DNA of 64,000 nt from Byssochlamys sp. IMV 00236. Its lineage: Eukaryota; Ascomycota; Eurotiomycetes; Eurotiales; Thermoascaceae. This document shows positions 13,563-25,400 of this stretch, piece by piece (within the stretch, counting starts at the first letter, position 1; the number at the start of each line of letters is the position of its first letter). The notes under the pieces were generated by a model, which saw only the letters and a list, made by a program, of their open reading frames with translations, was not told the origin of the DNA and ran no database searches. The translations under genes were made by a program, and so were the position numbers. The stretch spans positions 227,416 through 291,415 of the forward strand of contig MSJH02000137.1 of NCBI GenBank assembly GCA_001931875.2, in the 5' to 3' direction.

Positions 13563-16500
13563 AATATTTATTTAAGCATTTAATTTCTTAGACTAGCTAT
13601 AGGTAATCCTATAAAAGATATAATTAAGTATATTTAATAAACTAGATAAAATAAATACTCTCTTAGTTAATCTTATAATAGTATTTCTAATAAAAGCTCT
13701 ATAAAAAGGATATAATAGACTAATTTTAGAAATAATATATAAGCTAAGCCTAGAGCGAGTTATAATAAAAGGCGTTATTATTTATAGAGATAAGAATACT
13801 GCTAATTACCTATAATATATTATTAAATTATATAATATATAAGATAACTATAGCTTTACTAATATCTTAGAAGATTAATAGATATAAATACTATTAAAAG
13901 AAGGTTAAAAAGCCCGGCTCTTATATTAATCTAAGGTTTACTTATTAAGACTAGTAGATTAAAAGGTTATAGATAATATTTTTAATAAGCTTTATAATTT
14001 AGGGTATATAGAATAGGCTAATAGCTATATACCTACTAAGTACTTAATATTTATTATTTAGAAAATAGTAGAAAAGAATAGCTAATAAATATAAAAAAGG
14101 TATATAATTATAGATATTTGCGTATTAAACTAGGAGGCAGAGCTTAATATCTATTCTATCTTACTATAAGAGGAAATTTTAATAATAGTAATAAGAAAGC
14201 TATTTATCTTAGTCTGTAATATAATCTCTTTTTTTTATTAATAGAGAATATTTTTATTATATTAATTATAACTAGCAGTAGTTAGCTATTAAGGCTAAGA
14301 GATTTTTAATATAGCTATAATAGGATTTTATAATATACCTATTTATATCTAATAAATTATAGACTATTACTTATAGAAGTTTTAGGAATTTATTTATATT
14401 TATATAGATAACCTAATTATAGCATTAAAAACCCTAAATAATTATAAGTAATATTTATATATATTCTTCTCTATAATATAAGAGCTTAATATTATATTAA
14501 ATCTTAAAAAGTCCTTTATTAGCTTTCCCTTAATAACACTATTAGATTATTAGGTTAATACCTTTAGTATAGCTAATTTAAAAGAAAAAATAAAGGCTAT
14601 AATAGACCTACTCTTCCCTATTATCTTAAAGAATCTTAAGTACTTTCTTACTCTTATAGAATAGTTCTATTAATATATCCTAAGATATATAATTATTGCA
14701 GGTCCTTTATAAAACCATAAGATATTATTATTATATTTTAGTCTTATTAAGAGTAAGCTGCGCTAGAAATTTATAACTAATACTTAAATAGACCTTTTAA
14801 TTAAATAAGAGTTATAATTATTTTAAGAGATTAAATAATATTTTTAGAATTTATCCTTTCTAGCCTATTTCTTACTAGATAAACTATTTTATATTAATCT
14901 TAATATAGTAGGCGGCTTTAAGGCAGATATATTAAAATATAATCTTAATATAATAGTATATTATTTATGTAATAAAGTATTAATAGATAAATAGTATCTT
15001 TTAGCAGCTAGCCTATTAGCTAAGGCGATATTAAGCAGGTTAAAAATATAGCTAATTCTATTCCTATTAAGATAGTTAAACTTTATAAAAATAAGATACT
15101 GGCTAATAAAATTAGAGGTTATATATTTAGTATAAATATTTAAGAAGATACACTATTTTATTAAGGCGTTAAAATTAATTATTATAATATTTATAGATTA
15201 TAGCGCTATTTTAATAATAGCTAAGCAGACTATATTAAAATCTAGCTTAATAGAGTAAATAAACTTATATTTAGTCCTTGCAGTATAATATATCTAACAA
15301 TTTAATCTAAACCTTATTTATAAGCTTAGTAAAACTAATATAGTGCTAAATATACTATTATATTTACTATTAGCTATAATAGAATTATATACTCCCCTAT
15401 TAGAAGATATAGAAGATATAAATATCTTTATTACTAATATTAATAATAAGATAAATATTTACTATATCTCCCTAGTTAAGATAAGCTTTATATTTAAGGA
15501 GAAATTAGTAATAGGCTACTAAATAAACTCTAAATAAAATAAAATCTTAAATAACTTATAGAATAAATTAGAGGTAATACTATTATATAAGACAGAAAAT
15601 AGCCTTTTATACTTAGTTAATAAGTATAATAAATATTAATATCTGTATATTCTACAATTAATAGTCCTAGAGATATTATAGCTTATCTATAACTAAGTTA
15701 ATTACCCTAAAATTAACAGAATGCTTAATAGATTAAATGGCTTAGCTATTTATAAGGTGTTTAAGTTAGTATAAGAATATATTATCTATTACCCTAAATA
15801 TATAGTAAATTAGATATAATAATACTAGCTCTTTAAGTTTATATAGCCTATTATAATACCGCCTATTTTATTTAATATATTAATTATTAATTTTATTATA
15901 GGCCTGCCTAAGATAAGAGACGGCCTTAATTAAGCTATATTAGTAATATGTAAGTTTACTAAGAGAATAATATTTATTCTAGAAAAAGCTACTTAGACTG
16001 CAGCTAATTAAGCAGCCGCCCTATTAAAATATCTATATATTAAGGACTAAAGCTTATTATAAAAAATTATTTTTAATAAAGACTTTAAGTTTCTATCTAA
16101 CTTATAGAAGGAATTTTTTAAATACCTAAATATCTAGCTATTATTCTTTATAGTATTTTACCTATAAATAAATAAGCAATTAAAATATATAAACTAATAA
16201 ATAGAAATAGCTCTTAAATATTTTTTTAATATCTTAAATACCCTAATAAATTAGCTCTTAGTATTATTAAGGTTTTAAGAAGCTTTTAATAGTAATAAAA
16301 GCGCGTCTATAAGGCATATATTATATAAGCTAGTATATAGTATTAAGTTATCTATATCTATAGACCTTATATATAATATAGAATTAGAATAAAGCTTTAT
16401 ATATAAAATTAATATAAGAAAAGCTATAAAAATAGTAGCTATATCGGCTAAGTAATATTATAACTAGTAATACCTTTATATTACTTTTATACCTAGTAAC

Positions 16501-18648
16501 TAGGTTTATCTATATCTTTATAAAGGCTATTTAATACCGGTAATAAAGGTATTAGAAAGGAAGCTTTTACAACAATATATTAGACCTTTTAAGGTAATTT
16601 AATATATAAGAAAACTAGTATATAAGCTGGAGCTATTATTATATTAAAGAGTATATAATATATTTTTAATAATATACTTAGAGCCGGCTTTACTAAGGGA
16701 TAATCTCTTTTATAAATAGCTATAACTATCGCTAATATTATATATAAAAGAAGATAATATAGGGACCTATAAAATTAAAAAGCTTATAAATAAGCATATT
16801 TAATATTATTACTAATATATTATAATAAAATATCTAGTCTAATAAAAGGGCTAAGGACTAGAATATAATACATAGTATAATATTAATAATCTTAGAGACG
16901 CGCTAAAGCTAATAAAAAAATATAAAAATAAAGTTAGTTCCTTATATTTACTGCTAGAAAAGGGGTTATTAGCTTATTTAGCTAATACTAGTAATATTTT
17001 ACTTACCTTACCTTTACGCTATATTTACAGCTAATTCTAGTAAAGTATTAGCTTAATCTCTCTTATTTAGCATAAATAATTACTTATCCTATATAATTAT
17101 TAAATATTAATATATTAATAAATATCTTTATACTTAATAATAAGGATAAAGGCTATATTATAGTTATGCAATTAAATATATAGCTAGTAGAATAACCTAT
17201 TCTATAAAATAGACTAAGATTTTATTATAATATTTAAGCAGAAGAAATATTATAAGACTATAAGGCTAGATAAAAATAGTAGTTCTTAGACTTAATAAAA
17301 TATCTAATATTAATATGCTTAATATACGCTACTATAGCAATACTAGTATAATTAAATAATATTCTATAATTCTATTAGTAAATTAAAATGTATTATTAAT
17401 ATATCTTTAAGGAAAAATATTACTATATTATAATAATAAGATAACCTAGTATTAGTACTAATAGTAGCTATAATAATATTTATTGCGCTAATAATAAAGT
17501 AAGTAATGCAGCTATAAGATTACTATTACCTATTAATATCTTTAATAAGGTATATATTTCTAGCGATAAAAAAATAAGCAATAATATTTATTACACTAAT
17601 AATAAAGTAAATAATATAGCTATAAAATTACTAGTACCTACTAATATCTTTAATAAGGTTTATATCTCTAGTAATAAAGAAATAATTAATAAGAAAAAAA
17701 TAAATAATAATAAAGAAGCTAGTAATAATAAAGAAATAAATAATTATAAAGAAACTAATTACCCCTTTATTAATAAAGCAGCTAATAATATTTATAGCAA
17801 TAATTACCTTGCTAATAATAAAATAATTAATTTAATCTTAAATATATTAGAATTATAGTTAGAGGAATTATAATTAAAAGAGGAGATAATAAATAAAAAG
17901 AGATATAATAATCTTATACTAGAAAAGTAAAAAGACTTAGTAGTTTTTAGTATTTTAAAGGACTACTATAATAATATTATTTAGTTAGGGTAATATTAAA
18001 TATTCTTATAGTTATAGCTATATTTTATTTTTATATTTATAACTTAAGTTTATAAGGTAGCGCTTAAATACCTTATTTTAATAAAGCCTTAAGAATTACT
18101 TATAGTAGTAGTAGGGATTCTTACTAATAAAGCTAGAAAAAGATATTTTAATAAAAATAAATAATTATACTAATAAAGACTATTAGTATTATTATATATT
18201 ATAATACCCCTAAGATTTATTTAATAGCAGGAGAATTAGCTATACTATCTTATAAATAAAAATTGCTAACTTATTAAGTATAATAATATTATTTTTTTTT
18301 TAGTTTATTACTTTTATAATAGCTTATTAAATCTAATATAATAGTTATACTAAGATTATATCTGCATATTCTAAGTCTAGAAAACTATATTTAACTAAGA
18401 CTATTAGAGATAGAAGCAGGATTAAATTAAATAAGAATAAATAATATTTAAGGATAATTAGAATAGAAATATAACCTATTAGCTAGTAAAGACTATATAA
18501 GCTAATACCTTTAGTATATTAAAAGATAATACCTTTATTATAGAGAAGTAAGATAAATATACTTAGGCTAGGCTAGGCTTATATTAGAATTTATATTTAG
18601 TATTTATTTTTAGTATTTATACTAGCAATAGTATAGACACTATCTTTT

Positions 18649-18665
18649 TTTAAAAAAAAGGGGGC
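18649..18665 (+). other. Polypurine tract of outer element
   Basis: A run of eight A then five G followed by C lies a few bases before the 3' LTR. This is the expected position for the plus-strand primer of reverse transcription and confirms plus orientation. Confidence 0.75.
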
Positions 18666-18668
18666 ATT

Positions 18669-18827
18669 TATAATAGAAGAGGTTAGCATTAATATAATAG
18701 GCTATACTGCCTACAGCACTGCCTAAATTATACTAGCAAATAGCTATATCCTTAGCAGTAATAGTACTTAGAGAAACTAACCTTCTTATATCCTTTATTT
18801 AGCCTCGGCTACGCCGGCCTTATTACA
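18669..18827 (+). repeat. Right (3') LTR of outer Gypsy element
   Basis: This is the 159-bp partner of 4029-4187. It retains more C and G than the left copy, for example GCCTCGGCTACGCCGG near its end and an intact terminal TTACA. It directly follows the polypurine tract and precedes the CTTTA duplication. Confidence 0.9.
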
Positions 18828-18832
18828 CTTTA
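18828..18832. repeat. Target-site duplication CTTTA (right)
   Basis: This is the perfect partner of 4024-4028. Together with the equal LTR lengths it shows that both termini belong to one insertion despite the 14.8 kb between them. Confidence 0.85.
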
Positions 18833-19520
18833 AGTATACTATAGCTGCGAGCAGTTAATAAAATAATCTAAACCTAACTAAATACTAAAGATAGTAATCT
18901 AGAATTAATAAATTATATTAGCACTATAAAAAAAATCGCTATAAATAATATAATAATAACTATTAAGTAAGATATACCTTTAAAACTATTTACTAGCTAT
19001 AGATAAATAAGAGATTAAGTATAAATAAAAATAAAGAGAATTATAGCCTTAGTAAAAGTGCTATAATTACAATAAATAATCCCTAAGCTAATAAATATAA
19101 TTATAATACCTAAAATATAAAGGCTTATAATTAATATAAAGATAATTAAATATAATAATAATAATAGAGATAAAAAAGAAAAAGAATAGGATAAAAATAT
19201 AATAAAAGATAAATTATCTTTAAATAAGACAGCAGCAAAAAATAGCACTAACCTAATAAAAGAGATTAGATATTAATAAATAGATAAACTAATATAAAAT
19301 TAAGAATATTAAGAACATTAAGAATACTAAAGCAAAGATTATAAAGAAAAGAACAGAATATTATAAGGCGGTTAAATATAATTAACAAGATTAACAGAAA
19401 TTTAATAGGGTAAACTAGTAGAATACCTAAAGGCAGTTAAGGATAGTTAATAGGGCTGACAAAAATTTGATAGGGTAAACCGGCAGAATACCTAAAGGCG
19501 GTAAAGCACAGAATAACTAA
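18833..19520. other. AT-rich flank of the retrotransposon block
   Basis: The sequence remains TpA-rich and codes for nothing recognisable. Composition changes abruptly to ordinary genic DNA near 19,510-19,540. The only internal structure I see is a pair of imperfect direct repeats at about 19,397-19,507. Confidence 0.6.
19397..19507. repeat. Two imperfect direct repeats of about 45-48 bp at the AT-rich/genic boundary
   Basis: Copy 1 (about 19397-19442) and copy 2 (about 19460-19506) share the pattern AATTTrATAGGGTAAAC followed by GAATACCTAAAGGC. The differences are mainly transitions. The copy nearer the genes keeps more G and C. Confidence 0.6.
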
Positions 19521-19529
19521 TAATATAAG

Positions 19530-20344
19530 ACTTAGACAACGGATAGCCTAAGCCAGCCAATCAGCAAGCCAGAACACAATAGATAGAAGTTACAACCGGA
19601 ATATATATAATAGAAAAGCAATAATTCATAGTTGTTGGTTTGTTGTGGCATTTTAAGCACTAGTTGGTACGATTGGGCGCACAGGCTTGGACTAGGGTTA
19701 ACTGGTGGCGATGATAGGGCGTAAAATAGTCTCAATAATAGCAGATATTTTCCAGCATGAAACCCCCACAGATTCTTACACTTTGTATGCGATGTGGCTT
19801 TTCGACTCTTTGAAATGATGTAATGCGCGGCTTATAGGGTCGATTGTTTCCGACAGTACTGCTGCTCTAGATATAGTTACAGAAACAACTTTATTGATCA
19901 GAAATTATGCATAAGAGTGCAGAATTGTAAATCGAAAACGTATAAATACTCCACGGAAGATTGACCAGAAAACGCCTCGTATGTACACATAAACAGAAAC
20001 CCACATGACCCTCGCAGAGCCACGAAGGGAAATCCAAACACCGTCTCCGTCCCCAGGTCCTCTGAATGCTTCGTATGTTTAATAGAGACCAAAGAAATAT
20101 TGCAGAACAAGAAGATGAAAATGGGAGGACGCGGACGAAAGCTCATGATCCCTGCATAGATGGCTGACTAGCCACCAGATAATATAGCGAAGAAATGAGA
20201 ATAGGAAAAGACATATAGTTGGCGTATCCCATGACGCTCACCCCGAAGGTACAGAAACCCACACTGTTTGAGCAGTTAAAAGACCCACGACGATTCAGAG
20301 AACCAAGAAACCCGAGCTACCCGCGGGCCAGGTGTTTCTGGTCG
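19530..20344. other. Intergenic, 3' of the cyclin gene
   Basis: Normal base composition. Short ORFs here have no recognisable similarity and no consistent splice structure. I see no RNA gene. Confidence 0.5.
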
Positions 20345-21457
20345 TTATGCGTCCCGTAGTTCATCTTCTTCTTCCGATTCGATTTCATACCCATCGCATC
20401 TCTCAACAAGACTTCGGTAATAATCGACCAGCACCTCCGGTTGTGGGACGATCCTCCATTCCACGCGCCATAGGAACTCCAACTCTAAGAGCGCCAGTTC
20501 CGCAATACTGATACCACCCACACGTGCATACGTCTTGTTCGTCCAGAAACTATCGCTCAAGCCCTTGCTGGCGACAGTCGCGCTGGCAATCAAAAATCGA
20601 TGGATGGTCAGGCTAGAGACGGTAAACGCGGGATAGAGCGCGCAGAGTCGATCGATATAGTAGACCATACTCAACAGGATAGGGGGAGAGAGAGTGGCAT
20701 GAGTCGTCAGTCGCTGCAGGTAGTCATGGACAGAGATGCGGGGAGGAGACCGGGAATGGAATCGGGTCAGTCGACCCTCGTTCAGTGGGATCTTGTCGTT
20801 GAAACGGATGAGCTCCATCAGCATGCTCGAGATCAGCACGACAATATCACGAGGATCGGCCAGCTCGTAGCGCCGTGGCAAGCGTTTCACAGCGGGTTTG
20901 TCTGGCCGCGGCCGTTTGGGATTAGATCCTTCGAGCTCAGCAGCCGGCTGCTGAGCCCGAGACGCGCTGGAGGCGAAAGTGGCATCGTCCGGGGTACTGC
21001 GTTTGGCGCCTGCACTGGCGGATGGCATCTGTGATGAGCCTGGGGCAGATGAGGGAACGTCGGCGGTGAGAATTTCTCGGGGATGCGATGCGTCCGGAGG
21101 ATGAGTTCCGCCCCCAAGGGTGTTCACCCCAGCGGACATCGGACCGCGAGGTCGATCCCCTGAGGGCCCTGGCGGGGAATTGTGCGAGGGAGCGTCAACT
21201 GTATGGCGCTTGAGAGCCGATCGGATCTCCTCTATGCCCTGCGACAGTCGCAAGCGAGCGGACACACGATGGCCTGCTGCAGCAGCGGCAGCGCGGGGCG
21301 GAACTGCAGGAGCACTGGACGAGAGACGACTGATACCGTGAGAGACCTGAGAAAAGGAGGTCTCATGATGAGGGCGGACAGGACATGAAGGGCGTGGTGA
21401 AGGAGAGCAATGGGTTCCCGACTGGAGAGCCGCGGAGGTGGGCGAGGAGACTATCAT
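20345..21457 (-). CDS. pho80: Pho80/PREG-type cyclin, regulatory subunit of a Pho85-family CDK
   Basis: A single-exon 370-aa protein starts at the ATG at 21457. The first ~190 residues are a low-complexity Pro/Ser/Ala-rich leader. Then comes a cyclin box (about residues 200-335) with the hallmark stretches FHSRSPPRISVHDYL, LLSMVYYIDRLCALYP, ASKGLSDSFWTNKTYARVGG and LELEFLWRVEW. This pattern is diagnostic of the Pho80 / Neurospora PREG group within the Pho85 cyclins. In the known pathway this cyclin with its CDK (PhoA/PGOV) represses the phosphate-acquisition factor Pho4/NUC-1 when phosphate is plentiful. The C-terminus is acidic (ESEEEDELRD). It is the first intact gene after the RIP-degraded block, with its 3' end about 0.8 kb from the boundary. 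The family assignment is strong; the role in this species is inferred. Confidence 0.9.
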   Translation of the reverse strand: MIVSSPTSAALQSGTHCSPSPRPSCPVRPHHETSFSQVSHGISRLSSSAPAVPPRAAAAAAGHRVSARLRLSQGIEEIRSALKRHTVDAPSHNSPPGPSGDRPRGPMSAGVNTLGGGTHPPDASHPREILTADVPSSAPGSSQMPSASAGAKRSTPDDATFASSASRAQQPAAELEGSNPKRPRPDKPAVKRLPRRYELADPRDIVVLISSMLMELIRFNDKIPLNEGRLTRFHSRSPPRISVHDYLQRLTTHATLSPPILLSMVYYIDRLCALYPAFTVSSLTIHRFLIASATVASKGLSDSFWTNKTYARVGGISIAELALLELEFLWRVEWRIVPQPEVLVDYYRSLVERCDGYEIESEEEDELRDA

Positions 21458-21826
21458 GGCCGCAAAGTGAAGAGGGCGCTGGATCGACCCGCCCTAGACA
21501 AACCACGTGGGTGGACGAGTGAACGTCGACGAAAGATGCGAGACTGGGCAAAACTCTCCAGGGAGGACGACTGCGTGCACAGACGCATCTTGGGATCTTA
21601 AAAGTCCCAGGTTCTTCCCAACAGAGACAGGAATGCCAGATATGCAAGAGAAGAGAAGAAACAAAAAACAGTCAGGAGGCAAGGGACGGCGAAGAGCGCA
21701 AAACTAACGTTAACTGGGCACCAAACCGGGCAGCGTCACTGAGTCTTATTCTTCCTCCATTAGCTTTGCCAGTTTCTGTCGGCACACCATTCCGGCCTCA
21801 GCCTGGCTGCATTAACTATGATTATA

Positions 21827-21853
21827 ATTATTATTATTATTATTATTATTATT
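21827..21853. repeat. (ATT)n microsatellite
   Basis: About nine uninterrupted ATT/TTA units lie in the divergent promoter region. Confidence 0.9.
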
Positions 21854-22086
21854 GACAAGGCTGGACTACTTGGACTAACATAGCTGGCTATGTAACTTCA
21901 ACTATCTACATAACATAACTCCAACGAATAATTAATATTATCCGATACTGTATACTAACCAGCTTCAACGCTGTTCGTGCGGTCACGTGCATCCCCGTGA
22001 CCATGACAGCAGATGGCGCTAAGGCCCGACTGGGATTCGCAATGGAGACAAGCTCGAGGGCCGAGAGCGTCAGTTACTAGTGACCC

Positions 22087-22127
22087 CAGACTGACTGACT
22101 GACTGACTGACTGACTGACTGACTGAC
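22087..22127. repeat. (GACT)n tetranucleotide microsatellite
   Basis: Roughly ten perfect GACT units end about 300 bp upstream of the vid28 start codon, so they probably lie in its promoter or 5' leader. Confidence 0.9.
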
Positions 22128-22430
22128 AGCATCTGCTACCAACGCTGAGGATAGCATAGCCCCCGTTGCGAGTCTGGTCTCCTCTGCATCCTATCAGAGG
22201 AGCGTTCGTCTACATTGTCCCTTCCTCTGTACAGCAGCAGCAGCTGTCCCTCGTCGCCTCCGACGGGAGCGTCCAACCTCTCCGCAATTCCATTCCATAT
22301 CTATCCCTGGAGAGGAGCACGGCTTGGTGACGACGCGCAACTGCACTGCAGAACATCCTGCATTCCTGGACGGACGGATAGGGGTTGCTGCCAGACAGCG
22401 CGTTGAGAGGCGCAACCTCCTCTTCTCACG

Positions 22431-25400
22431 ATGACGCGAGCGGCGGCACCCCCGACGCTGGTCGAGCTTCAGAATCCCGAGTCCCTGGGTGCGCAGACGG
22501 CCGCATTGCGACGGCTGAAGAACGAGCTGATCGGCCATGACCAGCGGAAGGAAGCTTGGATCGGCTGGGGTATCATTCCCGTCCTGTCGAGGGTTCTGTC
22601 GATAAAGAGAGGAAGCGGGAAGCGTGCCACGGCTGGGGAGCTCAACGGAGCAGGCGAGCACAGCGATAAGGCTGGCAGAACCGAGGAAGAAGAGGCATGT
22701 ATACAGGCGGTCATTATCCTCGGAAGTTTGGCACAAGGTGAGTAANNNNNNNNNNNNNNNNNNNNNNNNNNNNNNATAAGAAACACAGTATCGAAGACAG
22801 AGAGGCTGACAAACGCTAGGTGGACCTGCTTTCATCTCTCCAATCCTCTCCAGCGAGGTTCCATCACACCTGCTGGCCATCATCGCAGCACCTGACTGTC
22901 CGCAGTCATTAGCCCTCGCCATTCTCAAGACCCTGAATGCGATAGCCGATAGACTGCCGTTGCAGAGCCAGCAGCAATGGCCCAAGGACACGCGGTTGGC
23001 GGACCTGGCATTTTCGAAGGAATATATTGGCTGTCTTCCTCGGATCATAGGACAGAACTCCAGCTCCTCGACCACGCAGTCGTGCATTGCGTTGGCTGCC
23101 AGTTTGATCGCGAAACTCTGTACGGAAGAGCGCCATAAGACTGCACTGGCTGATGCTGGGGTGCTAGATGCCCTAGCAGTCAGGGTGGCATCCGTTGTGG
23201 TGGCTCAGGGCTTCGTACTTCCAGGTGCTGAAGAGCATGTCCGCGATCCAGGAGCCCTGGGGGCGCTGCCAGCTCCTGCGCCGCCCGGCGCCAAACTTGG
23301 CTCGATCCTGCGAGCAGTGTCCGCCATCATAGAGCATTCTAAGTGGCGAGCGGAGCATTTCCTATCCTCGCCAGGTATTGTGACCGTGTTCCCCAAGCAA
23401 TTGCCTGAGTTCGCTCCGAACGACATCAAGAAAGCTCCGTGGGGCTCTACGTACCTGTCCGGATTTGCTGTGCCGCGTCATATCTCGCTACATCCAATCG
23501 ATAGCATCCTTCCATCTGTGCCGGTTGGTCATGCAAAGAGTTCGAGCAACTTTCCGCCCCTGGGCCCCCAGGGCTCTTATGGCAAACACAGCCACTTCTA
23601 CAACTCCACATTCTCATTCTTGGAGTCAGCCACGTCTGATGATGATGAGAATGCAATCGTGCCCTGGCTGTTGTATCTAGTCCGCCAGGAGAGCGGTATT
23701 GTACGGCTGATGGCAGCACGTCTGGTGACCGTTCTGTTCCGACTGGGACTCGCCAAGAGACATCGCATCTCCATGTTCGGCTACCTCTTGATTCCCATCC
23801 TCATTCGCATGCTAGACAAGGATTACGAGCTGCCGCACGGATATGATTCTGAGCAGGATGGCCTCATCCCTACCACGCTACGATTGAAGGAAGAGGCTCC
23901 GTCCATTCTAGCCATGCTCGTGATGGATGAAGATGAACTGCAAAGGGCGGCTGTGGAAGGTGGTGCAATAAAAAGACTCTCCCAGATGCTGAAGGAAACG
24001 TACAATCCAGTCCAGGATAATACGAAGGCTATGTGGAGTGCTGAAAATGGATCTCCGGAGCCTCGTCATGATGTCAGTCCGGAACTTCAGCTGGGGCCTC
24101 CTGGTTACTCTCCGATGGTTTGTCATATCATGCGCTATCGGGAAGGGATCCTTAAAGCCCTGGCTTCTCTTGCTCCCTCCAAAGACGAATATCGCAAGGC
24201 TGTCTGCGACAATGGTGTGGTGCCGTACATCATCGATTCGCTAAAGCCGCGTCTTACGGAGGCTCCCGACACAGCTTCCGCTGCGAGAAACACGGCGGCT
24301 GATGGAAACCCGACCCCGACACTGCTTGCTGCTTGTGGTGCTGCCCGTATGCTCACGCGATCCGTCAGTGTGTTGAGGACTAGCCTCATTGACGCGGGTG
24401 TTGCGACCCCCCTCTTCGAGCTCATAAAGCACCGTGATATTGACGTGCAGATCGCAGCCACGTCCGTCATCTGCAACCTAGCACTTGACTTCAGCCCAAT
24501 GAAGGAGGTCAGTCTTCCATATTTTCACAACCTTACGGCTTCACAATCACTGACTTTACCAGGCTATCATCTCTGCAGATATCCTCCCAATCCTCATCGA
24601 CCATGCGCACTCATCCAACGTGAAGCTGCGGATGGAATCCTTGTGGGCTCTCAAGCACGTGGCGTATAACTCAGCCAACGATCTGAAGATAAAAATCATA
24701 GAGTCATTGGGGCCTGGTTGGATCAAACAGATTATCTCTCAGGACCCGACTCATTTACTCAACAAGCAAAACATCGACGAGGAGATAGGCAATGGATCCC
24801 CTCTGGGAATGGGTACATCTAATTCTGCCGGTGAGCGTGTGGACCTGCTGAATCCCATCGACGACGAGGAGGATGAAGACCTGAAGATGACGGACAGCAT
24901 CCCGACGTCTAAGATGAGCCTCGAAATGTTCCTACCAGACCCTGCGAGGCGGAGGAAGCTCGCATTGAGTGGTGATCTTGATCAGAGGACGCAGGCCCGC
25001 CAGGATGACATTGCTGTTCAAGAACAGACTTTCGACCTCCTGCGGAACATCATCTGCGGATCAGGCGCTTCGGAAATGATTGATTATCTTTTCAAGGAGA
25101 TCGGCCAAAATGACTTGTTCGACGCCATTGCGGACAAATTGCGGCCTCGCACCGTTCAAGTTTCTGGCCGTCGGGACTCGACGACCAACAAGAGCGTGCC
25201 TGTTCCAACCGAGATCATTATCGCAGTAACGTACGTGATCATCCATCTCGCTGCTGGCCTTCCGCGGCATCGACAGCTTCTCGCCTTGCATCCTGACCTA
25301 CTGCGGTTCCTCATGGGATTTTTCAATCACTCGAACCCTAAGGTCCGCGTTAACTGCGTGTGGATCGTGATCAACCTGACCTACCTCGACAATGAGAGCG

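Larger units (their letters stand above)
4029..18827 (+). mobile_element. Outer Ty3/Gypsy LTR retrotransposon (RIP-inactivated), interrupted by a nested element
   Basis: Two 159-bp direct LTRs (4029-4187 and 18669-18827) bound the element. A perfect 5-bp CTTTA duplication flanks it (4024-4028 and 18828-18832), and a polypurine tract (A8G5) lies just before the right LTR. Coding remnants read on the plus strand. They are an RT catalytic Y-I-D-N at 14401-14412 (YIDD with Asp to Asn), an integrase zinc-binding region at about 15690-15835, and an integrase core N-F-I-I-G-L-P-K at 15889-15912 (DFIxGLP with Asp to Asn). RT before integrase gives Gypsy order. Every frame is riddled with TAA/TAG stops, mostly at positions expected to be Trp or Gln codons. 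Removing the nested 6,136-bp insertion and one duplication copy leaves about 8.66 kb. It is non-autonomous and dead. Confidence 0.88.
21458..22430. other. Divergent intergenic region between pho80 (-) and vid28 (+)
   Basis: This 0.97-kb region must hold the promoters and leaders of both genes. It contains an ATT trinucleotide run and a GACT tetranucleotide run, described separately. No further gene is visible. Confidence 0.6.

Noticed and set aside
19015..19248. 77-codon minus-strand hydrophobic ORF in the AT-rich flank
   Set aside because: It is Ile/Leu/Tyr/Phe-only composition produced by AT-rich DNA, not a membrane protein.
1..19520. Centromere or subtelomere interpretation of the AT-rich block
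   Set aside because: Nothing beyond RIP-degraded retroelements is visible, and no telomeric repeat occurs. Gene-free TE islands are found throughout RIP-active genomes, so sequence alone cannot support either.
22194..23087. 297-codon minus-strand ORF spanning the N gap
   Set aside because: It is antisense to vid28 and stays open only because the Ns contribute no stops.
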